DNA of 64,000 nucleotides from Saprospiraceae bacterium (GTDB taxonomy: Bacteria; Bacteroidota; Bacteroidia; Chitinophagales; Saprospiraceae), in the NCBI GenBank assembly GCA_016717145.1, contig JADKGD010000015.1, positions 1 through 64,000 on the forward strand, in the 5' to 3' direction. The first letter of the stretch is position 1. Every line of letters starts with the position of its first letter. The notes beneath the pieces were generated by a model. It worked only from the letters and a program-made list of their open reading frames with translations. It had not been told where the DNA came from and ran no database searches. This document shows, in pieces, positions 38,945 to 49,125 of this stretch. Both the position numbers and the translations under genes were made by a program.

Positions 38945-41239
38945 ATGAACATGAACGAATTTTCCATATCGGTAAATTTTAAATTAATATTGAGCATATT
39001 AAGTCTCACACTTATTACGCTCACAAAAATAGACGCAAAACACATCATTGGAGGAGAAGTCGTATATAAATGTGTGAAAAGAGATACCATTAGAAAAGAG
39101 GTTACCTATCTCGTTACTTTCACTATGTACAGGGACAGTCGAAGTGGTGGCGCTCAATTCGATTCTCCTGTAAATTTTGGTATTTACAGAGGCCTGGGCT
39201 TATCCTGGTCTCATGTAAGAACAATTTCAGGTATACCAATAGAGAGTATTTCTGACATTGATATTGTTACTAACAATCCGTGTATCCTTGTTCCTGTAAA
39301 TGTTGGTGTCCAAAAAGGTGTATATAAATTTGAAATTACATTACCAATTATAGCTCAGAATTACTTCATTTCATATCAACGGTGTTGTAGGAATGAAACC
39401 ATTCTTAATCTAAATGATCCTGGAGGTACTGGTGCTGCCTTTACAACAGAAATTACAGTTGAAGCACAAAAATCCTGTAATAACAGCCCTACCTTTAAAA
39501 ATTTTCCTCCAGTGATTATTTGTGTCAACCGCCCCATAGATTTTGACCATTCAGCATCTGATGTTGACGGGGATAGTTTGGCATATGAATTTTGCGCACC
39601 CCTTACAGCAGGTGGAACTGATGGCGCAACTACTGTAGGAGATCCAGAGTCTTGTACCGGCGTTACTCCAAATCCTGCTTCTTGCTTGCCTCCTTATGAT
39701 CAGGTTTCATTCAGGACACCCGGTTTTACTTTTAATGCCCCAATGGGCGGAAATCCAATTATAAATATTAATCCCCGGACAGGCGTCATCGGTGGCTCTC
39801 CAAATATTCTCGGTCAATATGTTGTTGGGGTATGCGTAAAAGAATATAGAAATGGTAAATTGATTGGTACTTTACGTCGTGATTTTCAATTTAATGTTAC
39901 TACATGTGAAGTAGCTGTAACAGCAGACGTAAAAGCTAGTACAAAAACAATGACAGAATATACTATAAATTCTTGTGGGGAATTTACTATCAATTTTATT
40001 AATCTGAGTACCGACATTAAATATATAGAAAATTATTATTGGGAATTTGATATAAAAGGCAAAAAGGAAATTCAAACTACAAGAAATGCTACAGTAACTT
40101 TTCCAGGACTAGGTTCTTATTCCGCCGTAATGATATTGAATAAAGATTTACCCGGCTTGGCAGAATGTTCTGACACGGCAACAATAACAATAAATTTGTA
40201 TCCTGATATAAAAGCGAATTATGAATTCGCTTATGATACTTGTGTGGCCGGGCCGGTTTCTTTTATGGACAGATCCGTCAGTGGAGCAGGACCTATACAA
40301 AAATGGTTTTGGGATTTTGGTGAAGGAAAATCATCAATGAAGGATCCTCTGTTCGAATTTGAAAGTCCAGGTATAAAAAAAGTAAGGCTTATATCCCAGG
40401 ACGTAAACCTTTGTCAGGATACAAGTATTCAGAATATCAATTATTTTCCTGTCCCTGCAGCCATCATTATTGAACCAAATACATTTACAGGTTGTCAACC
40501 TGCTTCCATCTTTTTTGACAATCTGAGTACGCCCATTGATTCCTCTTATACTTTCGAATGGGATTTTGGTGACGGTAATAAAGGAGATAAACTTTCTCCA
40601 ACAAATATCTATACCGATGTAGGTATTTACACAGTTAATCTAATCCTGACCTCGCCTATTGGATGTAAAACACAAAAAACCTGGGAAAATCTAATCAAGA
40701 TTGTCCCAAGTCCTACCGCTGGATTTTCGTTTACACCTGAAAAACCTGATTTGTATAATAATACCGTCAGCTTTATTGACGAGTCTATAAATGCAACTTC
40801 ATATTTATGGACTTTTGATAGATTGGGTATTTCTTTATTTAAAAATCCCAGCTATACATTTAAGGATACAGGTAATTTTGTAATAAGCCAAATAGTTTTA
40901 CATCCATCTGGTTGCAGCGATACGGCTCAGGTTACCTTAGCCATATTTCCGGTGGTCAAGTTTTTTGTCCCTAATGCTTTTACACCAAATAATGATGGCC
41001 TGAATGATGATTTTATTCCTAAAGGGAGCTTTTTAGGTGTTCGTTATTATTCATTCACAATTTGGAATAGATGGGGTGATAAAGTATTTTCTACCGACGA
41101 ATATACAAATGGGTGGAATGGTCAGAGGAACAATACGGGAGAAACGGCGCAACCCGGAGTATATGCTTACCTAATAGAATATGTAGATCCCTTGGGTGAG
41201 AAAAAAAAATTAAAAGGTCAATGCACATTAATCAGATAA
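38945..41239 (+). CDS. PKD-domain protein with T9SS type B (CHU_C) sorting domain, copy 1
   Basis: 764 residues. The start is the ATG at 38945 (a TTG one codon earlier is ignored); signal peptide ending KIDAKHIIGG. N-terminal half: a conserved Cys-rich beta domain (YISYQRCCRNETIL-like; here FISYQRCCRNETIL) and a cadherin-like segment (HSASDVDGDSLAYEFCAP). Then three PKD-like domains (WFWDFGEGKSS, FEWDFGDGNKG, YLWTFDRLG). The C-terminus FFVPNAFTPNNDGLNDDF ... WNRWGDKVF ... CTLIR is a gliding-motility-associated/type B sorting domain, so it is exported by T9SS and attached to the cell surface. The tandem paralogue begins 19 nt after its stop. Confidence 0.9.
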   Translation: MNMNEFSISVNFKLILSILSLTLITLTKIDAKHIIGGEVVYKCVKRDTIRKEVTYLVTFTMYRDSRSGGAQFDSPVNFGIYRGLGLSWSHVRTISGIPIESISDIDIVTNNPCILVPVNVGVQKGVYKFEITLPIIAQNYFISYQRCCRNETILNLNDPGGTGAAFTTEITVEAQKSCNNSPTFKNFPPVIICVNRPIDFDHSASDVDGDSLAYEFCAPLTAGGTDGATTVGDPESCTGVTPNPASCLPPYDQVSFRTPGFTFNAPMGGNPIININPRTGVIGGSPNILGQYVVGVCVKEYRNGKLIGTLRRDFQFNVTTCEVAVTADVKASTKTMTEYTINSCGEFTINFINLSTDIKYIENYYWEFDIKGKKEIQTTRNATVTFPGLGSYSAVMILNKDLPGLAECSDTATITINLYPDIKANYEFAYDTCVAGPVSFMDRSVSGAGPIQKWFWDFGEGKSSMKDPLFEFESPGIKKVRLISQDVNLCQDTSIQNINYFPVPAAIIIEPNTFTGCQPASIFFDNLSTPIDSSYTFEWDFGDGNKGDKLSPTNIYTDVGIYTVNLILTSPIGCKTQKTWENLIKIVPSPTAGFSFTPEKPDLYNNTVSFIDESINATSYLWTFDRLGISLFKNPSYTFKDTGNFVISQIVLHPSGCSDTAQVTLAIFPVVKFFVPNAFTPNNDGLNDDFIPKGSFLGVRYYSFTIWNRWGDKVFSTDEYTNGWNGQRNNTGETAQPGVYAYLIEYVDPLGEKKKLKGQCTLIR

Positions 41240-41258
41240 TTTATTATCAATATTTACT

Positions 41259-43528
41259 ATGAAGTGTATCTACTTTAAACTATCATTCATTTTATTTTCT
41301 TTTGTTATCTATTGTACTTCAACATTCGCTGCTCATACCATAGGCGGTGACGTCATTTATAAATGTAAAGGTTTAAACGCGGATAAGACAAAAGTAATGT
41401 TCGAAGTTATATTTACACTATATAGAGACAGCAAAAGCGGCGGAGCACAATTTGACAATCAATATAATTTTGGATTATATAAGGGGTCAGGAAATAATTG
41501 GACTTATGTCAGGACCATAGAAAATATTCGGATTACTAACAAAAAAGATATAGACATTATTAACCAGAATCCTTGTATTTTGGTACCTGTAAACGTAGGG
41601 GTAGAAAAAGGCATTTACACATTTGATATTGAGCTCGACATCATCGATGAATCATATTATATTTCTTATCAAAGATGTTGCAGAAATAATACCATTCTTA
41701 ATATTGTTGACGCTCGAAATACAGGCGCTGCTTTTACTATAGAAATCACAAGTGAGGCCCAAAAAACATGCAATAACAGTCCGACATTTACAAATTTCCC
41801 ACCAGTGTTAATCTGTGTAAACAGACCAATAAATTTTAATCATTCTGCAACAGATACAGAAGGAGACAGTCTTGTGTACGAATTTTGTGCCCCTCTTGCA
41901 TCAGGAGGTACAGATGGTGTCTCTGGCGGAAATCCAACATCATGTACTGGCATTATGCCCAGTCCAAAAAACTGTATCCCACCATATGGCACAGTAGTAT
42001 TTGACGCTCCAAATTATACTTTTGAAAAACCAATGGCTGGTGATCCCTCAGTATTTATTAATTCCATAACGGGACTTATAGGAGGAACTCCAAATATTTT
42101 GGGTCAGTACGTCGTGGGTGTTTGCGTAAAAGAATATAGAGATGGAAAGCTGATTGGTTCTATTAGGAGAGATTTTCAATTCAATGTGACAACTTGCGAA
42201 GTAGCAATAAATGCAGATATTGTGGCCCAAACAAAAACTGAAACTGATTTTACAGTCAACTCATGTGGAGACTATTCAATATATTTCAAAAATCTAAGTA
42301 CAGACGAAAAATATATTAAAAATTATTACTGGGAGTTTGACATTAAAGGTAAAAAAGAAATCAGTTTTACCAGAAACACATCGGTAACATTTCCAGGTCT
42401 GGGAAGCTACAAAGGGTTTATGATATTAAACAAAGGCGTTCAAGGCTTGAGTGAGTGCTCAGATACTGCCTCAATTGTAGTCAATTTATATCCTGATATC
42501 AATGTAGATTATTCATTTTCGTATGATACATGTGTAGCCGGACCAGTATTCTTTAAAGATAAATCTGTCAGTGGTGCAGGGCCTATTCAAAATTGGAATT
42601 GGGATTTTGGAGAAGGTAAGTCCATATCTAAAGACCCGGCTTTCGAATTTGAAAATCCAGGTAAAAAAACTGTTCGCCTTATCGCTGAGGATATAAATAA
42701 ATGCAAAGATACCAGTATATATCAAGTCAATTATTTCCCTGTCCCATCTTTGATTATTATTGAACCCAACACTTTTATTGGTTGTCAACCAGCAAATATA
42801 TTTTTTAATAATCTGACAAAACCTATTGACAATACGTATACCTTAAACTGGGATTTTGGTGACGGACTTCAAGGCCACGAAATCAGTCCAACTCATATGT
42901 ATTTAGATACAGGCAAATATACTGTCAACCTGGAACTGATATCATCTATAGGTTGTAAAACCACTAAAAGATTTAAAAATTTGATAACAATCGTTCCTGC
43001 TCCTTTTGCAGGTTTTACCTTTGCACCAGAAAATCCTGACCTCTATAATAATACCATAGATTTTACAGATACATCTAAAGACGCTGACTATTATTTATGG
43101 CAATTTGATACTATAGCAAATTCTTTATTACAAAATCCAAGTTATACGTTTAGGGATACTGGCACTTACAAAATTAAACAGATTGTGCTTCATAAATCAG
43201 GCTGTACTGATACAATGAGTGTCACAATACCTATTCAGCCAATTGTCAAATTTTTTATGCCAAATGCATTTACACCCAATAATGACGGCCTAAATGACGA
43301 TTTTATTGGTATTGGCAGATTCGAAGGAATTAAACAATATTCTATGACCATTTGGAATCGATGGGGTGATAGAATATTTGAAACGGTTGATAAAGAAGTT
43401 GGCTGGAACGGGCAACGTAATAATACCGGAGAACTTTCTTCCCCTGGACTTTATGCATATCAGATTGAATATGTAGATTCTTTTGGAATGCCCCAACTCA
43501 TAAAGGGTTTTGTACTTTGATCAGGTAA
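41259..43528 (+). CDS. PKD-domain protein with T9SS type B sorting domain, copy 2 (apparent frameshift in last codons)
   Basis: About 756 residues, a close tandem paralogue of 38945-41239 over its whole length (shared YISYQRCCRN, FDIKGKKEI, FDTCVAGPV-type and WNWDFGEGKS motifs). As read, the frame stops at 43520 after KGFVL. One missing base in GGGTTTTG (43505-43511) would restore CTLIR and a stop at 43526-43528, exactly the ending of copy 1. This terminal CTLIR is the conserved tip of type B sorting domains, so the restored form is very likely the real one. Same export route and surface location as copy 1; probably co-transcribed with it. Confidence 0.85.
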
Positions 43529-43592
43529 AAAATAGTTTTTATATCGTTCGGATAAACATTTGACTTATTTTATCTATCTAAAGCCAATACTG

Positions 43593-44591
43593 TTAAATTT
43601 TTTCATACTCATAGCCTATATGAAATAAAGCATCGCCAAGACTAACCACACTTGCATTATTGTGCCCAATAATATGTCCTGAATAAGTAGATATTACATC
43701 TACACTCTTGGTGCCATAAGGGTCTTTTATTTCTCCCAGTTTGTCCCCCTTATTGACAAAATCTCCTGATTTTTTAGACCATATAAATAATCCAGGGAAA
43801 GATGCTCTAATCCAATTATTCTTTCTAATAATAAACTGTTCTTTTAGTGGTATTAATTCATGATCCTCGATCATTCCCAGAGAAAATAACACATTTTTTA
43901 TTGCGTTAATTCCAGTCATAATTGATAATTTGTCAAGACGGATAGACTCCCCTCCTTCAAAAACAACGGCTGGCACATTCACATCAAATGCTGCCTTCCT
44001 AAACGAATTAGCCAATAATGGTTGTTCTATTAAATACCTGGTACCAAAACATGCTGCCATTTTGGTAGCTAATAAATCCGATTTATTATATCTTACCTGA
44101 GGATAATTGTATCGTGCCTCTCCACCTGTATGAAAGTCAATAGCTATGTCAACATTAGGCAGAATTTTTTTGCTGATAATTCTGGCTACTCTGGATGCCA
44201 GAGACCCGTTTATATGCCCGGGGAACGACCGATTTACATCCTTGCCATCGGATACGTCTCTGGTAAAATTAATGAAGCCATATACGTTTAGTAAAGGAAT
44301 TATAATAACTGTTCCGGAAATTATACCCGAATATATCTGTTCTTCTATACTCCTTCTTACGATTTCAATACCGTTGATCTCGTTTCCGTGGACGCCCCCA
44401 AGAATAAGTACAGACGGCCCCGGAATACCTGTGTGAAAAACATGAGCAAAAACATTTATTCTGTTATCAGAGGGTATTTTACCCGCATTTATACGAATAA
44501 TGTTCATCTGCCCGGAAATAATTTTTATATCATCGATAAACAAATCTTCACCAAACTTCAATTTAGGTGAACTTATAAAATCTCTAATCAT
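43593..44591 (-). CDS. Succinylglutamate desuccinylase/aspartoacylase-family zinc hydrolase
   Basis: 332 residues from the ATG at 44591. The upstream in-frame start at 44699 would overlap rimK by 53 bp and adds a poorly conserved extension. Zn-carboxypeptidase fold with ligand motifs GGVHGNEINGIE and DFHTGG, followed by a C-terminal biotinyl/lipoyl-like beta domain (GDFVNKGDKLGEIKDPYGT). Members hydrolyse acyl-amino acids or C-terminal amino acids. It is paired with a RimK-type glutamate ligase directly upstream, a pairing seen in many genomes, which suggests it trims or removes residues added by that ligase (inference). Confidence 0.82.
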   Translation of the reverse strand: MIRDFISSPKLKFGEDLFIDDIKIISGQMNIIRINAGKIPSDNRINVFAHVFHTGIPGPSVLILGGVHGNEINGIEIVRRSIEEQIYSGIISGTVIIIPLLNVYGFINFTRDVSDGKDVNRSFPGHINGSLASRVARIISKKILPNVDIAIDFHTGGEARYNYPQVRYNKSDLLATKMAACFGTRYLIEQPLLANSFRKAAFDVNVPAVVFEGGESIRLDKLSIMTGINAIKNVLFSLGMIEDHELIPLKEQFIIRKNNWIRASFPGLFIWSKKSGDFVNKGDKLGEIKDPYGTKSVDVISTYSGHIIGHNNASVVSLGDALFHIGYEYEKI

Positions 44592-44646
44592 GAAATCGTA
44601 TTTTTCTGCTGGAAAATGTTCATAAATAATGGGTGAATGGAATGCC

Positions 44647-45522
44647 CTACCTTCTGTTTTCTTCAATAAATTTAATAATCTTTCCGGAAATATCAGCACC
44701 CGTCGTGCCTTCTATACCTTCAAGTCCCGGCGAAGCATTTACTTCCAAAACAACCGGACCCTGATTTGTTTTTAACATATCGACACCCGCAACTGAAAGA
44801 CCTAATATCTTAACGGATTTTAATGCCGTCGATTCTTCTTCCCGAGTCAATTTTATCGCTTCTGCTGTGCCTCCCCTATGTAGATTAGATCTGAAGTCTC
44901 CGGGTTTCGCCTGTCGCTTCATAGCGCCTACTACTTCACCATTCACAACAAATGCCCTGATATCCGCACCTTTCGCTTCCTTTATAAACTTTTGCATGAT
45001 AACCTTTTCTTTTGTTGTATGAAATGCCTCCAGTATTGATTCGGCATTCCCTTTGTTTTCTGCCAATATGACTCCCATTCCTTGTGTCCCCGTAACGAGT
45101 TTGATGATAATAGGAAAAGGTTCCATTTCTTCCAATAAAAAAGGTATAGTATAAGGGTTACTGCAATATACAGTTTTCGGCACGCCTATACCTTGACTAC
45201 CAAGTATCTGCAGACAACTTAATTTATCTCTGGCCTTAAGAAGAGGCTCAGCATGTAGCGTACTGAATACGCCCTGACTTTCAAACTGACGAATGACAGC
45301 GGCACCGTAAATAGTTGCAGTTGACCCAATACGTGGTATAATGGCGTCAATTCGTTCAATAGGTTGATTATTAAAATAGACTTTGGATTTTCCCGAATCT
45401 ATTATTAAGTCGCAACTCATATGATCAATTACCCTTACATAATGATTCCTTTTTCTGGCAGCTTCAACCAAACTTTGGGTACTATATAATGCAGCATTAC
45501 GAGAAAGTATGATAATATTCAT
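44647..45522 (-). CDS. rimK: RimK-family alpha-L-glutamate ligase (ATP-grasp)
   Basis: 291 residues, standard length. ATP-grasp enzyme: preATP-grasp N-terminus (MNIIILSRNAALYSTQSLVEA), Lys/Gly-rich ATP loop (PIIIKLVTGTQGMGVILAE), KEAKGADIRAFVV, and the Mg site PVVLEVNASPGLEGIE. E. coli RimK adds Glu to the C-terminus of ribosomal protein S6; related enzymes build other glutamyl peptides. First gene of a two-gene unit with the AstE-like hydrolase 55 nt downstream. Confidence 0.88.
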   Translation of the reverse strand: MNIIILSRNAALYSTQSLVEAARKRNHYVRVIDHMSCDLIIDSGKSKVYFNNQPIERIDAIIPRIGSTATIYGAAVIRQFESQGVFSTLHAEPLLKARDKLSCLQILGSQGIGVPKTVYCSNPYTIPFLLEEMEPFPIIIKLVTGTQGMGVILAENKGNAESILEAFHTTKEKVIMQKFIKEAKGADIRAFVVNGEVVGAMKRQAKPGDFRSNLHRGGTAEAIKLTREEESTALKSVKILGLSVAGVDMLKTNQGPVVLEVNASPGLEGIEGTTGADISGKIIKFIEENRR

Positions 45523-45818
45523 GGTAAAAAGTGGGCATGATAAAAAATATAAAGATAATTATTCCAGTCCACAATTAAATAATTTCCCATATAATATACA
45601 CATTTGATCAAATAACTAATTCAATAAATAATTTATTCGTGCTGGAATAAGCTGATTTTATCAATATTTCTCTAAATCCAAATAATACCTAAAAAGACTT
45701 TTTCCTCTTTATACCATATGTCCTCATTTAAGTTTATAAGAGATATTTTATTGATTTCTTTGGAATAGTTTTTCTAAAATGCATTTAGTACTTACATTAG
45801 TGCATCAAAACAATTCTC

Positions 45819-47120
45819 ATGGTTAGTGCAACGTTAAATAATAAGAAGACTATAAATGCCTGGGCCATTTTTGATTGGGCAAATTCTGCTTATGCGCTGG
45901 TCATATCTACTGCCATCTTTCCTGGTTATTTTATCGAATACACTCCGGAAGAAATTACCTTAGGCCCGTTACATTTTTCAAATAGCTCATTATATTCTTT
46001 TGCAGTATCTATTTCTTATATCATTATTGCTTGTTTATCACCTTTATTATCAGGTGTTGCAGATTTTAGCGGCCGTCGTAAGTTCTTTTTAAAAGTATTT
46101 ACTTTAATCGGTTCAATAGCGTGTATTTCTTTATATTTTTTTGATCAGAAAATTGAACTATGGCTGGGCACTTCAGCCTTTATTCTGGCTACTATTGGTT
46201 TTTCCGGTAGTCTTGTATTTTATGATTCATATTTACCGCTTATAACCACAGAAGATAATTACAATAAGGTAAGCGCCAAAGGGTATACTTTTGGTTATAT
46301 CGGTAGTGTAATTCTATTAATTGTGATTCTTACTATGATTCAGAAGCCAGATTGGTTTGGAATAGAAGATGGCGCAACAGGAGCGAGGATTGGTTTTGTA
46401 CTTGTAGGTTTTTGGTGGATTGGGTTTGCTCAGTACACTTTTAAATATTTGCCAAAAGACAAAATAACCTTATTTACTTCATCAATGATCAAAAATGGCT
46501 ATAAAGAGATTTCCTTCGCATTTAACCGTGTGAAATCAAATGCAAATATAAAATCATTTCTTTTATCATTTTTCTTTTATAGCGCAGGCGTGCAGACTGT
46601 GATCTACTTGTCAACTATTTTTGCAAAAAAGGAACTTGGTTTCGAAACTGCAGAACTTATCATGCTAGTACTTTTATTACAACTTGTTGCGATTGGTGGG
46701 GCATATTTATTTTCACTGATTGGGAATAAAAAAGGAAATAAATTTTCAATTCTTACCATGATAGTAATATGGACTATCATTTGTTTTGCTGCTTTTTTTA
46801 CACAAGACAAAACTACATTTTATGTCCTGGCTTCATTTGTTGGGCTGGTTATGGGTGGAATTCAATCGGTTTCCAGAGCAAGTTACTCATTATTGCTTCC
46901 CGAGAAAGACCATGATACAACTTCATATTTTAGCTTTTATGATGTTGTGTACAAGACCTCAATCGTAGGCGGAACAATGCTGTTTGGACTGGTAGATAAT
47001 ATTACCAACAATATGAGGTATTCTGTTCTGATATTATCTTTTTGTTTTATTTTGGGCTTCTTATTTATGTGGAAAACAAAAATACCTAAAATCAGAGTAG
47101 CAAATAGTCTTATTTCATAG
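45819..47120 (+). CDS. UMF1/Atg22-like MFS transporter
   Basis: 433 residues, about 12 membrane helices. The N-terminal signature TINAWAIFDWANSAYALVI is the hallmark of the UMF1/Atg22-like major facilitator group, whose bacterial members have no agreed substrate. The MFS loop motif appears as SGVADFSGRRKFFL. Inner-membrane protein. Single gene, divergent from rimK with 296 bp between them. Confidence 0.88.
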   Translation: MVSATLNNKKTINAWAIFDWANSAYALVISTAIFPGYFIEYTPEEITLGPLHFSNSSLYSFAVSISYIIIACLSPLLSGVADFSGRRKFFLKVFTLIGSIACISLYFFDQKIELWLGTSAFILATIGFSGSLVFYDSYLPLITTEDNYNKVSAKGYTFGYIGSVILLIVILTMIQKPDWFGIEDGATGARIGFVLVGFWWIGFAQYTFKYLPKDKITLFTSSMIKNGYKEISFAFNRVKSNANIKSFLLSFFFYSAGVQTVIYLSTIFAKKELGFETAELIMLVLLLQLVAIGGAYLFSLIGNKKGNKFSILTMIVIWTIICFAAFFTQDKTTFYVLASFVGLVMGGIQSVSRASYSLLLPEKDHDTTSYFSFYDVVYKTSIVGGTMLFGLVDNITNNMRYSVLILSFCFILGFLFMWKTKIPKIRVANSLIS

Positions 47121-47220
47121 TGAAACTAAGTTTTGATTGGACGCTTAGTAGTGTGATTGGTTTAATTATACTTTAAAAATTTCAGGTCCTTATCATTTAC
47201 TTTTTTTTATTTAGAGGATT

Positions 47221-47985
47221 TTAATACTTAATAAAAGTATAAGACAAGTCTCCCGATAATTTTTCATCAAAAACATATCCCTCAACGTTAAATTTTTTTA
47301 ATAGTTCGGGTGAATTAAGTTTGTTATTGATCATGTATGATGCCATCATACCTCTGGCTTTTTTTGCATTAAAAGAAACAAACGAACGTATTCCATTTTT
47401 ATCTTCCAAAAATTGAATATCTATTATTTTAGCTTTTAATGCGTTTTTGTCTATAACCCGAATATATTCATTTGACGCTAGATTTATAACAAATGTAGAT
47501 TTTGATTCTGTAATATCTTTATTGAGTAAATTTGTAACCTTCTGTGTCCAGAAAGCATATAAATTTTTACCTTTTTTATTTTCCAGTGGGGTCCCCATCT
47601 CCAATCTGTATTCCTGAATGTAGTCCAAAGGTTTTAATAAACCATAAAGACCTGACAATATTCTTAAATGCGATTGTGCAAAATCTAAATCTTCCGCATC
47701 CATTTCCATAGCTTTCAATCCAATATATACTTCACCTTTGAAGGTTAAAACAGCGACTTTACCCCTATTCGATTTATTATCAAAAGTAAAAGACTTGTAC
47801 CTCTGGTAATTTTGGATGGAAAGTTTTTCACTTATTCCCATCAATTTAATCAGATCCTCCGGCTTTCGTTGTTTAATCAACTGAACAAGATATTTAGTTT
47901 CTGCCAGAAACCTTGGTTCAGAATATGTATGTGTTAAAACTGGGTTTGTGTCAAGTGTTTTTGAAGGAGAAATAATTGCTATCAT
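47221..47985 (-). CDS. yaaA: Peroxide stress protein YaaA (UPF0246)
   Basis: 254 residues from the ATG at 47985, where the family N-terminus MIAIISPSKTLD begins; an upstream frame start at 48015 is not used. Further motifs: RYKSFTFDNK, LRILSGLYGLLKPLD, INLASNEY and KKARGMMASYMI. In E. coli YaaA lowers free iron and limits DNA damage during peroxide stress. Single gene. Confidence 0.92.
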   Translation of the reverse strand: MIAIISPSKTLDTNPVLTHTYSEPRFLAETKYLVQLIKQRKPEDLIKLMGISEKLSIQNYQRYKSFTFDNKSNRGKVAVLTFKGEVYIGLKAMEMDAEDLDFAQSHLRILSGLYGLLKPLDYIQEYRLEMGTPLENKKGKNLYAFWTQKVTNLLNKDITESKSTFVINLASNEYIRVIDKNALKAKIIDIQFLEDKNGIRSFVSFNAKKARGMMASYMINNKLNSPELLKKFNVEGYVFDEKLSGDLSYTFIKY

Positions 47986-48131
47986 ATACGGAAGGGAAAT
48001 TAATAATACCGTCATAAACGATAATAATGTAAATAGGTTTATTCAAAATAAATTCACAATTAAATCAAATTATGAAGTATTAGACTGCCATCATAGATCA
48101 ATAATTAAAACATATACTTGCACCTAAAAAG

Positions 48132-48166
48132 AAAACCCCATCAGACTATCAGAATGATGGGGTTTT
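48132..48166 (-). terminator. Rho-independent terminator of the second DUF1573 gene
   Basis: AAAACCCCATCA (48132-48143) and TGATGGGGTTTT (48155-48166): a 12-bp perfect stem with an 11-nt loop, starting 23 bp past the stop at 48189. Confidence 0.8.
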
Positions 48167-48188
48167 AAATATTTATTCTTTAAAGAAA

Positions 48189-48719
48189 TTAATTTCCTTT
48201 GATAACATTTGGCTCAGCAACGGGAACAGCTTTTTCTTCTTTAGGTGGCATAACCTCACCTATAACCTGAAGAACATGACTATCGGGACCTTCATTTGTA
48301 GTGATTGTCACTGATTTGCTGATTTTACCGGTTCTTTTTGTATCATATCTGATTTCCATTGTACTGCTTTGACCTGGAGCAATAGCTTCTTTAGGCCATG
48401 TAGGCACTGTACAACCGCATGATCCTCTTGCATTTTTAATCAACAAAGGATCTGTACCAGTGTTTGTAAACTTAACAATTTTTAATGGCTCTCCACCATT
48501 TTCTATGGTTCCATAATCAACTGTCAAAGACTCAAACGTCATTTTGGCATTTGTTCTTTCTACTACTGCTTCTGCAACTGCCTCAGTCTGGGCAGCATTA
48601 GAAATTGCTTCTTTCTTAATGTCTCCTTCTGTTTTAATAGGAATCGCTGGCTTAACTGTTTGTTGGGCGTGAAGAGCAAAACTTACTATTACAAACAATG
48701 AAAATAAAATTTGTTTCAT
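48189..48719 (-). CDS. DUF1573 periplasmic protein
   Basis: 176 residues from the ATG at 48719 (MKQILFSLFVIVSFALHAQ); the in-frame start at 48767 precedes the signal peptide and is not used. No lipobox, so probably a soluble or T9SS-independent periplasmic protein. A DUF1573 domain follows a short linker, with the signature VKFTNTGTDPLLIKNARGSC and GCTVPTWPKEAIAPGQSS, very close to the lipoprotein at 22926-23504. Own terminator. Function of the family unknown. Confidence 0.85.
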   Translation of the reverse strand: MKQILFSLFVIVSFALHAQQTVKPAIPIKTEGDIKKEAISNAAQTEAVAEAVVERTNAKMTFESLTVDYGTIENGGEPLKIVKFTNTGTDPLLIKNARGSCGCTVPTWPKEAIAPGQSSTMEIRYDTKRTGKISKSVTITTNEGPDSHVLQVIGEVMPPKEEKAVPVAEPNVIKGN

Positions 48720-49125
48720 TTTGAAAATGTTTAATGATTTAAAATTATTAAAAAAACTGACAACCATAGCACGTTCCTAATATATTCAAAAACAAGCTAC
48801 TCAGGCATCAATTCAAATACAGTCTACGACGGTTGCTAATTACAATACAAATATAATGCTATAAATTGATTCAACCAAAAAAAAGTTCGGCCAGCGAAGT
48901 TAAAATACTGTTAAGGAGGAATTTTGCTTTATGTTTGTTAAGTATTGAAGCTCAGATTATACCAATAAGCCAAAACTCTTCATCTTTCATTGGCCAAAAT
49001 TATTATAATTTTATTTTTTCTGATGTCACATTGTAGACTATTCTCAAAAAAAGATAACTCCTCTTTTATAAAATACTGAAATAATTGTATCACGTGTAAG
49101 ATGATGCCGCACCAATGTGGGTTGG
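48720..49125. other. Gene-free stretch between DUF1573 and the helicase
   Basis: About 400 bp, AT-rich, no convincing frame. It must hold the promoter of the DUF1573 gene, but I see no clear TAnnTTTG/TTG pair and no hairpin behind the helicase stop. Confidence 0.5.
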
